64,000 bases of DNA, from assembly GCA_008638415.1 (NCBI GenBank), contig VWVT01000018.1:82426-146425 (forward strand), read 5' to 3'. This DNA is from Nocardiopsis sinuspersici (GTDB taxonomy: Bacteria; Actinomycetota; Actinomycetes; Streptosporangiales; Streptosporangiaceae). The notes beneath the pieces were generated by a model. The model saw nothing but the letters and a program-made list of their open reading frames with translations. It was not told the origin of the DNA and did no database searches. Each line of letters opens with the position of its first letter. Within the stretch, counting starts at the first letter, position 1. A program made the position numbers and the translations under genes. Below, one piece after another: positions 1 to 8,128 of the stretch.

Positions 1-766
1 CGTGCACCCACCGGTACTGCAGGCGTCCGTGCTGTTCGTGGGTGGTGGGGACGTAGGTGTTGTTCCGGGGCGGGTCGGGGAAGTCCTCGACCCCGAAGTC
101 CCACGTGCGCAGGCTCTCGCGCAGGACCGCGAAGGGCACCTTGAGGGCCTGGCCGGGCTCGTCGGACAGGGCGGTGGCGGGGACCTCGACCACGTACCAG
201 TGCCCGTCGGCCCGCGAGTGGAACAGGAAGCCCTGCCTGGTGCGCAGCCCGGCGCGGCGCCTCCGGTAGTGGGAGTGCTGCTGGGCCATGACCTGGCGCG
301 CCCGGGTGGACAGGGCGCTGTCGGTGCTGTCGGGGTCGATGCGCACGGGCGCGCGGAAGAACAGCATGGGGGTGTTGACCGGTCCGGTCTCGCCGCCGGT
401 GAGCATGCGCACGGTGTTGCGGACCAGACCGCGCAGGGTGGAGCCGGGGAGGGCGGGCAGGCGGCGGTCGCCGTGGGGAAAGCGCAGGGACGCGCTCGCC
501 CGGCCGCGTTCGGGGGTCTGGCCGACGAAGGTGGGGGTGAGCGTGGTCAGGGTCAGGTCGATCCACCCCGAACGGGTGCCCGGCACCGTGCGGTCGTGGC
601 CGCGCAGGAGCTCGTCGGCCGAGTGCTCGCCGTGCAGGTCGGAGGCGGGCATGGGAGTGTCGGCGAGCCGGACCAGCCCGTAGGGCGCGGTGGCGTGGAA
701 GCGGCCCTCCCGGTGCGCGGGCACGGGTGCCCCGCCGGGCCGCGCGGCGGCCTCGCGCGGGTTCAC
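1..766 (-). CDS. Type III CRISPR RAMP (Cas7-like, TIGR03986-type), 3' end cut by window edge
   Basis: Translated by hand from the minus strand, because the gene runs off the left edge. About 255 codons are visible. The N-terminus reads FHATAPYGLVRLADTPMP, which resembles the 'F.APYNFV' opening of TIGR03986 RAMP proteins. It is followed by the RAMP signature LPALPGSTLRGLVRNTVRML. Such proteins are subunits that line crRNA in type III effector complexes. The start is GTG at 766-764 (or GTG at 769-767); the stop of the upstream csx19-like gene overlaps it as GTGA, showing translational coupling. The C-terminus and any second RAMP module are not visible. Confidence 0.75.
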   Translation of the reverse strand, partial: MNPREAAARPGGAPVPAHREGRFHATAPYGLVRLADTPMPASDLHGEHSADELLRGHDRTVPGTRSGWIDLTLTTLTPTFVGQTPERGRASASLRFPHGDRRLPALPGSTLRGLVRNTVRMLTGGETGPVNTPMLFFRAPVRIDPDSTDSALSTRARQVMAQQHSHYRRRRAGLRTRQGFLFHSRADGHWYVVEVPATALSDEPGQALKVPFAVLRESLRTWDFGVEDFPDPPRNNTYVPTTHEQHGRLQYRWVH

Positions 767-1515
767 CACCGGAGTCCCCTTCCGCTGATCTCGTCGCCGG
801 TGCCCACGTCGAACTCCGGCCCGGTCGGTTTCGTCCCCGTACGCATACCGGTGAGCCGGTGGAAGGCCACCCCGACCGCCCCGGTACCGGGGTCCTCGGC
901 CCAGTACTCGCGCACGGTCAGCCAGGTGCCCGAGCTCTCCAGGGCGGTCACGCCGTCGGGGCCGGGGCGCGGGCGGCCGGAGAAGTCGGCCCACTCCACC
1001 GGGAGGACGGCCCGGGTCCCGGAGGGCTCCCGGGTCACCGCGAGGGGCACCTCGCCGTCCAGGGTCCGGCTGTACTCGGGGCCGTTCCAGCCCTGGAGGA
1101 GGAAGGACCGGTCGCGCGGGCGCAGCCACTCCGGGAGCGGTCCGGGCGCGTCGGCACTGATCCATCCGGCCCCGGCGCCCTCGCCGACACGGACCTGTGC
1201 GTGCGGGCCGAACACCAGGACCTCCAGGATCCGCCAGCGGTCGCCGGCGGGGCCCGGCGGAGGGGCTTCGCCGGTGGGCGGCTGGTCCGAGCGGCGCCAC
1301 CGCGCACCCGGGCAGGCGCCGGTGACGCGGCCGTCGCCGAGTTCGGCGAGCAGCCACTGGGGACGGCCGGGCGAGCCGGGGACGTCTCCGGTGCCCGTGT
1401 CGAGCAGACGGCACCGCCTGCCCCGGGTGAAGACGTCGGTGAGGACCGACTCGACCTGGCCGTCGGTCAGGCGGTGGACGGTCAGGCCCCGCGGGCCCGG
1501 GGGGTCGTGGTTCAC
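763..1515 (-). CDS. csx19: Csx19-like CRISPR-associated protein
   Basis: 250 aa, GTG start at 1515-1513 overlapping the upstream stop by 4 bp (GTGA). The sequence has a beta-rich pattern: WRILEVLVFGPHAQVRV near residues 80-95, then SFLLQGWNG and a C-terminal WLTVREYWAEDPGTGAVGVA followed by FHRLTGM. This arrangement (an xVRx(Y)W..D..TG.V.V...RL.. tail) matches my recollection of the TIGR03984/Csx19 family, which is a hallmark of type III-D loci. No catalytic residues are apparent, and the family has no assigned biochemical function; it is presumed to be an effector-complex accessory. The assignment rests on pattern memory plus context, so a different small CRISPR-associated family is possible. 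Confidence 0.6.
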   Translation of the reverse strand: MNHDPPGPRGLTVHRLTDGQVESVLTDVFTRGRRCRLLDTGTGDVPGSPGRPQWLLAELGDGRVTGACPGARWRRSDQPPTGEAPPPGPAGDRWRILEVLVFGPHAQVRVGEGAGAGWISADAPGPLPEWLRPRDRSFLLQGWNGPEYSRTLDGEVPLAVTREPSGTRAVLPVEWADFSGRPRPGPDGVTALESSGTWLTVREYWAEDPGTGAVGVAFHRLTGMRTGTKPTGPEFDVGTGDEISGRGLRW

Positions 1516-3137
1516 CGGGGTGCCTCCTCGGCGTCGTCGGGAGCGAGCGCGGTACGCAGGGCGGCCGACCAGCCGCGTGCGGTGGCGGCCTCCGCGCTGT
1601 CGGGATCGAACACGGCGGCGAGCAGGTCCACCGTGTGCGGCGGGCCGCCGTCGCCTGGACGGGTGACCAGAAGGGCCCGGGTCGCGGTCAGGCGTCCGTT
1701 CCCGCTGCCCGCGCCCGCGCCGAGGGTGTCGAAGGGTACCGTGGCCAACTCGCGCACCAGGAGGGTGAGCAGGCCGCGCACCGCGTCGTCGGGTCCGCGC
1801 ACGTCCACGACCGCCTCGGCGCTGCCGCCGCAGTGCAGGTCCGTGGTGAACAGGCGGCCGTCGACGGCGTCGCCGAACAGGGAGTCCACCGTCAGGCGGG
1901 TGGTGGTCAGGGGCGCGCCGCCGGTGAGGACGGGGACGGTGCGCAGCCGGATCCGGGAGGGGCGCGGACGGCCGTGGCGGTCGGTGTCGGCGCCCCACCA
2001 GCGCCCGTGCCAGTCCCGCCAGCGGCCGGTCGGGGATCCCAGGTGTTCGGCGGCGTCCCGGACCAGGCGGCCGCCGATCCGCTTGAGCAGGGCGAACAGC
2101 GCGGTGTCGCCGAGGACCGGGGCGAGGTGGACGGCGGGCTGGTACGGATCCGTCACGGCGGGGCGGTGCCGGTGCGCCCGGTCCGCCTCGCCGGTCCGCT
2201 CGTGGTCGGGAGGGTCGCCGACCATGAGCAGCCCGGGGCGGAGGCCGTGTCCCGGAGGGCCGGTGGGGTCGGACCGCTCGGCGACGGCCAGGGTCAGGTG
2301 GAGCTCGTCGCGGTGGCGGCGGTCGGGCTGGTCGGCTCGGGCGGCCAGGTGTGCGGCGGCCGCCGTGCGGCCGGAGGCGCGCAGCTCGGCGGTCAGGGCG
2401 TCGGCCAGGTCGGCGGGGGCGCCGGCGAGCGCGTCGGCGCCCTCCGACCAGCGCCGGGCCCAGGAGCGGGCGTGGTAGGCGAACCAGTCGTGCTCGTCGG
2501 CGAGGTCGTGGCGGCGCGCCGCCCAGTGGGTGGCGCGCACGGTGCCGTAACCACGGCCGGTGCGGCCGCCGACACCGGCCCCCGGCCCGGAGGCCCCGGG
2601 GCCGGCCAGGCCGTCGGTGGCCAGGAGCAGCAGGGTGAGCAGGCGGGCCTCGTCGGCCGGCGCGCACACGCGCAGGCGCATGTGCGCGGTGAGGACGGTG
2701 CCCGCCGGCAGGATCTCCCACCGCCAGACGCGTCCCGGCTGGACGGTGCCGGAGGCCGGGTCCACCCGCGTACCGGTCCGGACCGCGACCGCGGTTCCCT
2801 CGGGGAGTTCGGCGAGGGCGTCGTCCACGTCCAGGGCGCTCGTGGCGGACGCGTCCGGGTTTGTGGGGGTGTGCGCCCGCGCGGCGCCCATGAGCGCGCG
2901 GACGCTGTCGGGGTCACCGGTTCGCGAGGCGAGTTCGTGGCGCAGCAGCCCGGCCAGGGTGGTGGCGCGCAGGCGGGGCGCACCGGTGCCCGGGTCGCGG
3001 TCCACGGGCAGGTCCGCGTCGCCTCCCACGGTGTGGCGGGGAACGGCCCGTGCGGCGCCGACATGGGTGTCGGAGAGCAGGCACAGCCGGAGGGCGATCT
3101 CCCAGAGCACCCCCGGACCGTCGGGCGCCCCGCTCAC
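1512..3137 (-). CDS. Tandem Cas7-type RAMP protein (two Csm3-like modules)
   Basis: 541 aa, GTG at 3137-3135 overlapping the csx10 stop. Two RAMP modules are visible. Module 1 opens with LCLLSDTHVG, contains RATTLAGLLRHELA and RVDPASGTVQPGRVWRWEIL, and ends in the glycine-rich loop GVGGRTGRGYGTV. Module 2 contains RLTVDSLFGDAVDGRLF, the Cas7 'xxxDxxxGxxxDGxLF' strand, and ends in GAGAGSGNGRLT. Csm3-type subunits form the crRNA-binding backbone of type III complexes, and an Asp in the equivalent loop cuts target RNA. The Asp of RLTVDSLFG is the best candidate in module 2; module 1 has RVDPASG. Fused Cas7 modules of this kind are typical of III-D/III-E-related systems. Confidence 0.82.
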   Translation of the reverse strand: MSGAPDGPGVLWEIALRLCLLSDTHVGAARAVPRHTVGGDADLPVDRDPGTGAPRLRATTLAGLLRHELASRTGDPDSVRALMGAARAHTPTNPDASATSALDVDDALAELPEGTAVAVRTGTRVDPASGTVQPGRVWRWEILPAGTVLTAHMRLRVCAPADEARLLTLLLLATDGLAGPGASGPGAGVGGRTGRGYGTVRATHWAARRHDLADEHDWFAYHARSWARRWSEGADALAGAPADLADALTAELRASGRTAAAAHLAARADQPDRRHRDELHLTLAVAERSDPTGPPGHGLRPGLLMVGDPPDHERTGEADRAHRHRPAVTDPYQPAVHLAPVLGDTALFALLKRIGGRLVRDAAEHLGSPTGRWRDWHGRWWGADTDRHGRPRPSRIRLRTVPVLTGGAPLTTTRLTVDSLFGDAVDGRLFTTDLHCGGSAEAVVDVRGPDDAVRGLLTLLVRELATVPFDTLGAGAGSGNGRLTATRALLVTRPGDGGPPHTVDLLAAVFDPDSAEAATARGWSAALRTALAPDDAEEAPR

Positions 3138-4975
3138 CCGGCGCCTCCCCCGCCGGGCCGTCCCCCGTCCTGTTCGGCGCGCAGGGCGCGGGCGGCCTCG
3201 GCCAGCCACGAGGAGACCAGGGTCAGTGCGAGGCGGGGTGCGGCGCGCCCCTCCCATTCGCGGGCCCGGGCGGAGAGGGCGCTGGGGTGGTCGTCGGGCG
3301 GAAGGCCGTCGGGCAGGGAGAGGTCCACGGCCGCGATCGCCCGGGCGTAGGCGGGGCTGTACACGGGGTCGGGCCGGTTGTCGGACCACCAGGCGGCGGC
3401 CGTGCGGGCGGACAGTCCCTCCAGCCAGGACTGGACGGTGACGGGTTCCCGTCCGCCGGGGCGGACGAGGCGTGCGCGGGCCAGAGCGCGTACGGCGCGG
3501 TCGTACGGGGCCTTGTGGGCGTCGGCGGAGTCAGTGGCCGTGCGTCCGGTCGAAGGCGCGGTGACGGTGCGTTCGAGGGCGGCCAGGGCGCTCTCGGGGG
3601 TGGGGTGGGGGTGGACGGTGGCCTCGCGCAGGCGGCCCAGCAGGTGGGGGGTGAGCGGGTCCAGCCGGTGCGCCGAGGCCCGGGCCAGGGCGCGGGCGTG
3701 GTCGCGGACGGGCTCGACGGCGGCGTTCCACAGGAGTTCGTCGTAGAGGGAGCGCAACGGGCCGTCCCGCTCGGGGAGCGGGGGTTCCCCGACGGGGACG
3801 GCCCGGCCGTCGGCGAGGGGGACGGTGCCCGGGACGCGACCCGCGAGGGGGACGGCCACGGGGGCGAGGGGTTCGGGTCCGGGAGGGGGCGGGGACAGCA
3901 GGGTGAACTGGCCGTGGCCGTCCACGACGCGCTCTCCCAGGGGGTGCGCCTCCAGGTCGCGGGCCTGGTCGGTGGTCAGGTCGCGGTCCAGGCGCAGCCG
4001 GACCACCGCACCCGGGCGGGCGGCCCAGCGCTGGGCCATGGGGCCCTGGTAGCCGCGGTGGTAGGCGCCGACGAGCCCGGCCTCCACGTGGCTGGCCAGG
4101 ACGTGCGCGCGGACGCCGGGCAGGCGCCGGGCGAGGAGGTCGAGCACGGCGGGCACCAGGGCCTGGGGGCGGGCCTGGCCGTCGGCGCCGACCAGCAGCG
4201 CCGGGGAGAGCAGGAGCAGGTCGACGGGTGTCCCGGCCTCCCAGGAGCGCGCGTGGACGGGGTCGACCCGGTCCGGCGCCAGGAGCCGGTCGGGGTCGAC
4301 GGGGGCCACGTGGACGCCGCCGTGGGCGCGGGTGCCCCCGGAGCCGAGGGTGAGGGTGCCGTCGGCCTCGGCGAGGAGGGCCGCGATGCCTTCGGCGAGC
4401 CGCTCCAGGGCGTCGGGGTCGGGGGCGCGCAGTTGCCAGCGGGCCTCGAAGACCTGGCCGGGGTCGACGCTGGTGGTGAAGAAGGGGACGCTCCGGGCGG
4501 CCTCGCCCGTGCGGGGTCGGCCGAGGTACTGCTCGGCGGTGGTGCGCACGGCGGCGCGCAGGGAGCGGTCAGGGGTGAGGGGGTCGCGGACCGCGCGGTA
4601 GGGGGTGGCGGGGTCGGTGTCGCCGAAGGCGTCGACCGCGGTGTCGCCGTCCTTGCCCGGGGTGTAGAGGTAGGCGGGGGCGGGGTAGGCGACGGCGGCC
4701 CGCGGGGCGGCTCCGGGGAGGCCGGGGTCCGCACCCGGTTCCAGCCGTGGGTGGGCGGGGGCGAAGCGGACCTGTGCGCCCCGGGCCACCCAGTCGTGGA
4801 GTTCGCGTTCGCGGCCCGCGCGCCGCAGGGCGGCGGCGAGCATGCCGCGCTGGGCGCGTCCGCCGATGGTGTGTTCGGAGTCCACACGCAGCGGGTCGAA
4901 GGAGGTGCGCACCGCCAGGGTGTCGGTGAGGACGAGGCGCAGCGGCAGGTACCCGTTCACCGCGAGGACGTCCAC
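3134..4975 (-). CDS. csx10: Csx10, Cas5-like RAMP of type III-D
   Basis: 613 aa from GTG 4975-4973, chosen because AAGGGGGA lies 8-9 nt upstream. A longer frame with an ATG at about 5089 adds an unlikely Arg/Gly-rich leader. Features include VRTSFDPLRVDSEHTIGG with RAQRGMLAAALRRA near the N-terminus (RAMP 'pG..lrG.l' equivalent), the glycine-rich TLGSGGTRAHGGVHV, and LVGAYHRGYQGPMAQRWAAR followed by PGAVVRL. The last matches the Csx10 'sGw....glp......aG.v' region. Csx10 replaces Cas5/Csm4 and caps the crRNA 5' tag. Its stop overlaps the tandem RAMP start (GTGA). It is preceded by the only sizeable gap (178 bp) in the effector operon. Confidence 0.8.
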   Translation of the reverse strand: MDVLAVNGYLPLRLVLTDTLAVRTSFDPLRVDSEHTIGGRAQRGMLAAALRRAGRERELHDWVARGAQVRFAPAHPRLEPGADPGLPGAAPRAAVAYPAPAYLYTPGKDGDTAVDAFGDTDPATPYRAVRDPLTPDRSLRAAVRTTAEQYLGRPRTGEAARSVPFFTTSVDPGQVFEARWQLRAPDPDALERLAEGIAALLAEADGTLTLGSGGTRAHGGVHVAPVDPDRLLAPDRVDPVHARSWEAGTPVDLLLLSPALLVGADGQARPQALVPAVLDLLARRLPGVRAHVLASHVEAGLVGAYHRGYQGPMAQRWAARPGAVVRLRLDRDLTTDQARDLEAHPLGERVVDGHGQFTLLSPPPPGPEPLAPVAVPLAGRVPGTVPLADGRAVPVGEPPLPERDGPLRSLYDELLWNAAVEPVRDHARALARASAHRLDPLTPHLLGRLREATVHPHPTPESALAALERTVTAPSTGRTATDSADAHKAPYDRAVRALARARLVRPGGREPVTVQSWLEGLSARTAAAWWSDNRPDPVYSPAYARAIAAVDLSLPDGLPPDDHPSALSARAREWEGRAAPRLALTLVSSWLAEAARALRAEQDGGRPGGGGAG

Positions 4976-5153
4976 GGGTTCGTCCCCCTTCCGCGTTCCG
5001 GTGGCCGGGGACCGCACCGCGGTGTGCGCGCCGCCGTCGCGGCCTCGCCCGGGGGCACGGTGCGGGTACTGGACATGAGAAGTATTCATGTTCTCGCGGT
5101 GGCTCCGCATCCCCGTGGCCGGGGGGCCGGCGGGCCCGGCACGGGAGGAGGGC
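4976..5153 (-). other. 178-bp non-coding gap inside the cas operon
   Basis: Every other junction among the effector genes overlaps by 4 bp, so this gap stands out. It contains an AT-richer island at about 5072-5096 with an imperfect inverted repeat (GAGAA at 5077-5081 and TTCTC at 5091-5095). It could hold an internal promoter, a processing site or a regulator site for csx10. I see no convincing -35/-10 pair. Confidence 0.35.
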
Positions 5154-5837
5154 TCATACGGGTGCGCCCCCACGGTCCCCGCGCCCGCCCGCGGGTACGG
5201 CCAGGCGCAGGGTCACGGCGTGCGGGTCGGTGTCGCCGGAGCCGGCCAGGCGCACGTCCACCCGGCCCCGGCCGCGCGTGCCCCGCAGCCCGATCCGGGT
5301 GGTGGCCAGGCAGGCGCGGGCCAGCAGCCGCCAGTGCTCCTCACGCGGCGGGGAGGCCCAGGTCAGCGCGGCGGTCAGGGTCAGCCCGGGCAGGAGCACC
5401 CGGTGGGTGCGCAGGCGGCCCGGTTCGGGAGCCCCGTCCGGACCGGCCTCGATCCCCGACTCCAGGGTGGTGTAGGCGTCGGTGACCGCACGGCGCAGGG
5501 TGGAGCGCACCGGTTCGGCGCGGCCGGCGAGCGCGCGGGCGACCGCCGCGCGCACCCGGTCCCCCAGCACGGCGTGGCCCACCCGCAGTATCCGGTCCGC
5601 CCCGTGGGAGCCCCCGCGGCCGAAGAGCTCGTCACGGGCGCCGGCCAGTCCGGGCGCCACCGCCAGCGCGTCGGACGCACCGGCGCCCAGCCGCGCGGCG
5701 AGGCGGTGGCGGGGCAGGTGGGGCAGTCCGTGCTCGTCGGTGACCACGTCGGTGTCGGCTCCCGTACCGTCCGCGCTGGCGCCGACGAAGAGCGCGGGCG
5801 AGGCCAGGTGCACCACGACGCGGTCCGGGCGGCTCAT
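5154..5837 (-). CDS. Cas7-type RAMP protein (Csm3-like, single module)
   Basis: 227 aa, ATG 5837-5835 overlapping the cas10 stop (ATGA). The N-terminus VVVHLASPALFVGASADG and the following TDVVTDEHGLPHLPRHRLAARL correspond to the RAMP first strand and 'G.P.ipgs.l.g.lR' segment. The C-terminal glycine-rich loop is RIGLRGTRGRGRVDVRL. It is a single-module Cas7 backbone subunit, expected to pack next to Cas10 in the type III complex. The canonical serine of the 'GSSL' motif is replaced by PRHRL. I see no clear catalytic Asp equivalent, so it may be a non-cleaving subunit. Confidence 0.75.
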   Translation of the reverse strand: MSRPDRVVVHLASPALFVGASADGTGADTDVVTDEHGLPHLPRHRLAARLGAGASDALAVAPGLAGARDELFGRGGSHGADRILRVGHAVLGDRVRAAVARALAGRAEPVRSTLRRAVTDAYTTLESGIEAGPDGAPEPGRLRTHRVLLPGLTLTAALTWASPPREEHWRLLARACLATTRIGLRGTRGRGRVDVRLAGSGDTDPHAVTLRLAVPAGGRGDRGGAPV

Positions 5838-7759
5838 CGGAACGCACTTCCCGGGTGAGCCGCCCGGACGCGTGGGCCACCGGCCCCCGTCCGCCCCTGT
5901 GGTTGGGGCCGGTGGGGTTGGAGGGCCGCCGCCAGGCCGGGGTCGAGGTACAGGTCCATGACCTCGACCGCGTCGAGCAGGGCTCCGGGTGTCCAGTCCA
6001 GGGGCAGTTCGACGGGGTCTCCCGTCACGTGGGCGCGTCGGGCGAGTTCCGGGCCGGGATCGGTGCCCGACTCCAGCAGGGGGACCAGCGAGGAGACCAG
6101 CCAGCCCCGGTGGCGGGTGCCGCCGTCGGCGAGCAGGCTGCCCGGAGCGGTCGCGGACAGGTAGCGGTCCAGGAAGCGGGTGAACCCCGTCCCGGTCAGC
6201 GGCAGGCCGGTCCGCGGGGCGGGCTCCCCGCGGGCCCGGTCGAGGCGGCGCAGCACCCGGTCGACCCCGTCCAAACGCGTCGTCCAGGCCACGGCGTGCT
6301 CGTCGGGGGCGGCGGGGTCGTCCCCGGCGAGCCGGACACGGTGCTCCTTGGCACGGCGGCACATCGCCTCGCACAGGTCGTAGCCCAGCGACAGCGGCGC
6401 GCCGACCGGCTGGACGGCGATCCCCACCCCGACCGTGGGCACGAACGTGGTGTGCTCGGCGCCGCCGGGCCCGACGACGGTACGGCCGCCGCCGGAGTGA
6501 ACACCGTGGGAGTGACCGCTGTGGACGCGCTCCCCGTGGACCTCGGCGAGTGCGCGGTGCAGGCCCACGCGGGGATCGCGGGGGTCGCCGACGAGCACGG
6601 GGTCGGCGTCCAGCCAGTCGATCGCGTAGCGCGCCAGGCTCAGGGCGAGCCGGGCGTCGCACAGGACGGTGAGGTCGTCACCGGCGACCACGACGGGGCG
6701 TACCGGCACGTCCACGGGCCCGTGCGGCACGTGGTGGAGGGTGACGGGCCCGGCGGTACCGGTGCCGGGGATGACGGGCCGCCGTCCGGGCGCGGCGTGG
6801 ACGGTGGCCGCCACGGCGCGGACCAGGACGCGGGCCAGCCCCTCGATGAGTCCGGAGAGGAGGGTGGACAGGTGCCGCTGGGCCAGCGCGCCGGAGCCGG
6901 GCACGTCCGGGTCCCCCGCGCGTTCGCGGTAGTCGCCCAGGATCGCGCCGAGGCCGTTGACGTCGACGTGCACGACCGCGACACGGCTGACACCGCCGTG
7001 GTCGCGGCCCAGCCGGTCGGCCTCCATCGGCAGGGTGAGGGAGGGCGCGCCGGTGGCGGTGACGGCGCCGGCCAGCCAGGCGGAGCTGTGGGCGCGGTGC
7101 CAGCGGCGGCCGATCCCCCGCGCACGCGCCACGTCCGCGGCCACCCGTTCGTGGACGTCGGCGCGGCCGTCCTGGACGCGGCTGCTGTCCACCGACTCGG
7201 CGGGACCGCCGCTGACCGAGCACACGGCGGTGATCCCGTACCCGTGGGCGGGGGTGTGCAGGGCCGACATGTGCCGCCGCGCCTCGCGCAGCCGCGCGGG
7301 CAGCACGGCCAGCGCCTCGTCGAGCGTTCCGGAGGCGGCGGGCTCCCCGGCGACGGAGGGCTCCCCGAAGGCCCGGTCCCGAGGGAGGGGGCCGTAGGGC
7401 ACGTGCGCGACCACGGGGGTCAGGTCGCCGGCGCGGTCACGTAGACGGCGGGTGTAGCGGGCGGTGAACCCGCGTGCGGACGCCGCGTCCGGGAAGGCCG
7501 CCGTGAGCGCTCCTCCCGCGTCACGCAGCACCGCGCAGTCCGGCGGCACCAGGTCGGCGATCCCGTGCTCGGCGTCGGAGGTGTCGGTCAGCTCCGCGAC
7601 CAGGGCGGCGCGTCCGACCGCGTCCAGGATGCGCCTGCCGCTGTACACGTAGGCCTGGATCCCGCGCAGGTCGACGCCGACCACCACACCGCCGGGCGGG
7701 GGGCCCTCCGGATCCTGTCCTGTTCCGGTGGGGCGGTGCTGCCGGGGAGCACGGGTCAC
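5834..7759 (-). CDS. cas10: Reduced Cas10 (type III signature subunit) without HD domain
   Basis: 641 aa from GTG 7759-7757, which has AAGGAG 10 nt upstream. The protein begins directly with the first palm domain (VVVGVDLRGIQAYVYSG at residues 25-41, then GRAALVAEL). No HD-nuclease domain precedes it. Palm 2 contains VSRVAVVHVDVNGLGAILGD (258-276) and the cyclase loop VVVAGDDLTVLCD (356-368), so the usual GGDD is AGDD with both Asp kept. The zinc-ribbon Cys pairs normally found between the palms are absent; only one Cys (residue 180) is in that stretch. The enzyme would lack DNase activity but could still make cyclic oligoadenylates. It starts the cas10-RAMP-csx10-RAMP-csx19-RAMP operon. Confidence 0.85.
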   Translation of the reverse strand: MTRAPRQHRPTGTGQDPEGPPPGGVVVGVDLRGIQAYVYSGRRILDAVGRAALVAELTDTSDAEHGIADLVPPDCAVLRDAGGALTAAFPDAASARGFTARYTRRLRDRAGDLTPVVAHVPYGPLPRDRAFGEPSVAGEPAASGTLDEALAVLPARLREARRHMSALHTPAHGYGITAVCSVSGGPAESVDSSRVQDGRADVHERVAADVARARGIGRRWHRAHSSAWLAGAVTATGAPSLTLPMEADRLGRDHGGVSRVAVVHVDVNGLGAILGDYRERAGDPDVPGSGALAQRHLSTLLSGLIEGLARVLVRAVAATVHAAPGRRPVIPGTGTAGPVTLHHVPHGPVDVPVRPVVVAGDDLTVLCDARLALSLARYAIDWLDADPVLVGDPRDPRVGLHRALAEVHGERVHSGHSHGVHSGGGRTVVGPGGAEHTTFVPTVGVGIAVQPVGAPLSLGYDLCEAMCRRAKEHRVRLAGDDPAAPDEHAVAWTTRLDGVDRVLRRLDRARGEPAPRTGLPLTGTGFTRFLDRYLSATAPGSLLADGGTRHRGWLVSSLVPLLESGTDPGPELARRAHVTGDPVELPLDWTPGALLDAVEVMDLYLDPGLAAALQPHRPQPQGRTGAGGPRVRAAHPGSAFR

Positions 7760-7834
7760 CGTTTCGGGCTCCTTCCGGGCGAGGCGTGCGGGGGCGTGGC
7801 ACGGGACCGCGCGGGGGCCGGCCCCCACCGACCC

Positions 7835-7870
7835 CTCTCGGACGGAGCGTCCCGGTGCGCTGTCCGAGAG
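7835..7870. promoter_or_regulatory. Inverted repeat in the cas10 / small-gene divergent promoter region
   Basis: A perfect 9-bp inverted repeat: CTCTCGGAC at 7835-7843 and GTCCGAGAG at 7862-7870, separated by 18 bp. It lies between the cas10 start (7759) and the divergent 57-codon gene (7910). The right half extended by two bases (CTGTCCGAGAG, 7860-7870) recurs upstream of cas6. It is a candidate operator or shared promoter element; no known regulator motif is recognised. Confidence 0.45.
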
Positions 7871-7909
7871 AGCTCAGTGCACAGACCCGCCCCGGCACGG
7901 AGGTTCCCC

Positions 7910-8083
7910 ATGATCCCGCACACACCCGAAGCGGTCACGCGTCGGCGGCGCGACCCGTCCGCCCCCGCCGACGCGCCGCCCCTCGCCCCCGGGGACCTCG
8001 TGCCGCACCTGCGCGGCCTGGCCCGCACACTCCGCGACCGGGGCGCGGACCGGACCGCCCGGGGCCCGGCCCCCTCCCGGTGA
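7910..8083 (+). CDS. Small hypothetical protein divergent from cas10
   Basis: 57 aa, ATG at 7910 preceded by GGAGG with a 6-7 nt spacing (7899-7903), a strong ribosome binding site. The product is basic and Arg/Pro-rich (VTRRRR; LVPHLRGLARTLRDRGA). A short amphipathic helix is possible in the second half. It has no signal peptide or metal ligands, and I do not recognise a family. The gene sits between cas6 and cas10 on the opposite strand, shares its promoter region with cas10, and ends at a strong hairpin. The good ribosome binding site and terminator argue for a real gene; conservation is unknown. Confidence 0.5.
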   Translation: MIPHTPEAVTRRRRDPSAPADAPPLAPGDLVPHLRGLARTLRDRGADRTARGPAPSR

Positions 8084-8091
8084 GGCACACG

Positions 8092-8128
8092 CGCGGGCTC
8101 CCAGCCCGTCCACGGATGGGAGCCCGCG
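8092..8128. terminator. Hairpin between the small gene and cas6
   Basis: A perfect 12-bp stem, 8092-8103 with 8117-8128 (CGCGGGCTCCCA / TGGGAGCCCGCG), and a 13-nt loop. It follows the plus-strand small gene by 8 bp and lies 86 bp beyond the cas6 stop, so it could end transcription from both sides. There is no T tract, as is common in high-GC actinobacteria. Confidence 0.65.

Noticed and set aside
2-3441. Long plus-strand ORFs (554, 583 and 571 codons) over the RAMP genes
   Set aside because: They are Gly/Val/Arg/Pro-rich antisense shadows. The minus-strand frames have RAMP motifs, 4-bp coupling and ribosome sites.
5855-7444. A 529-codon plus-strand ORF opposite cas10
   Set aside because: Shadow of the cas10 codon bias; no start signal and no recognisable domain.
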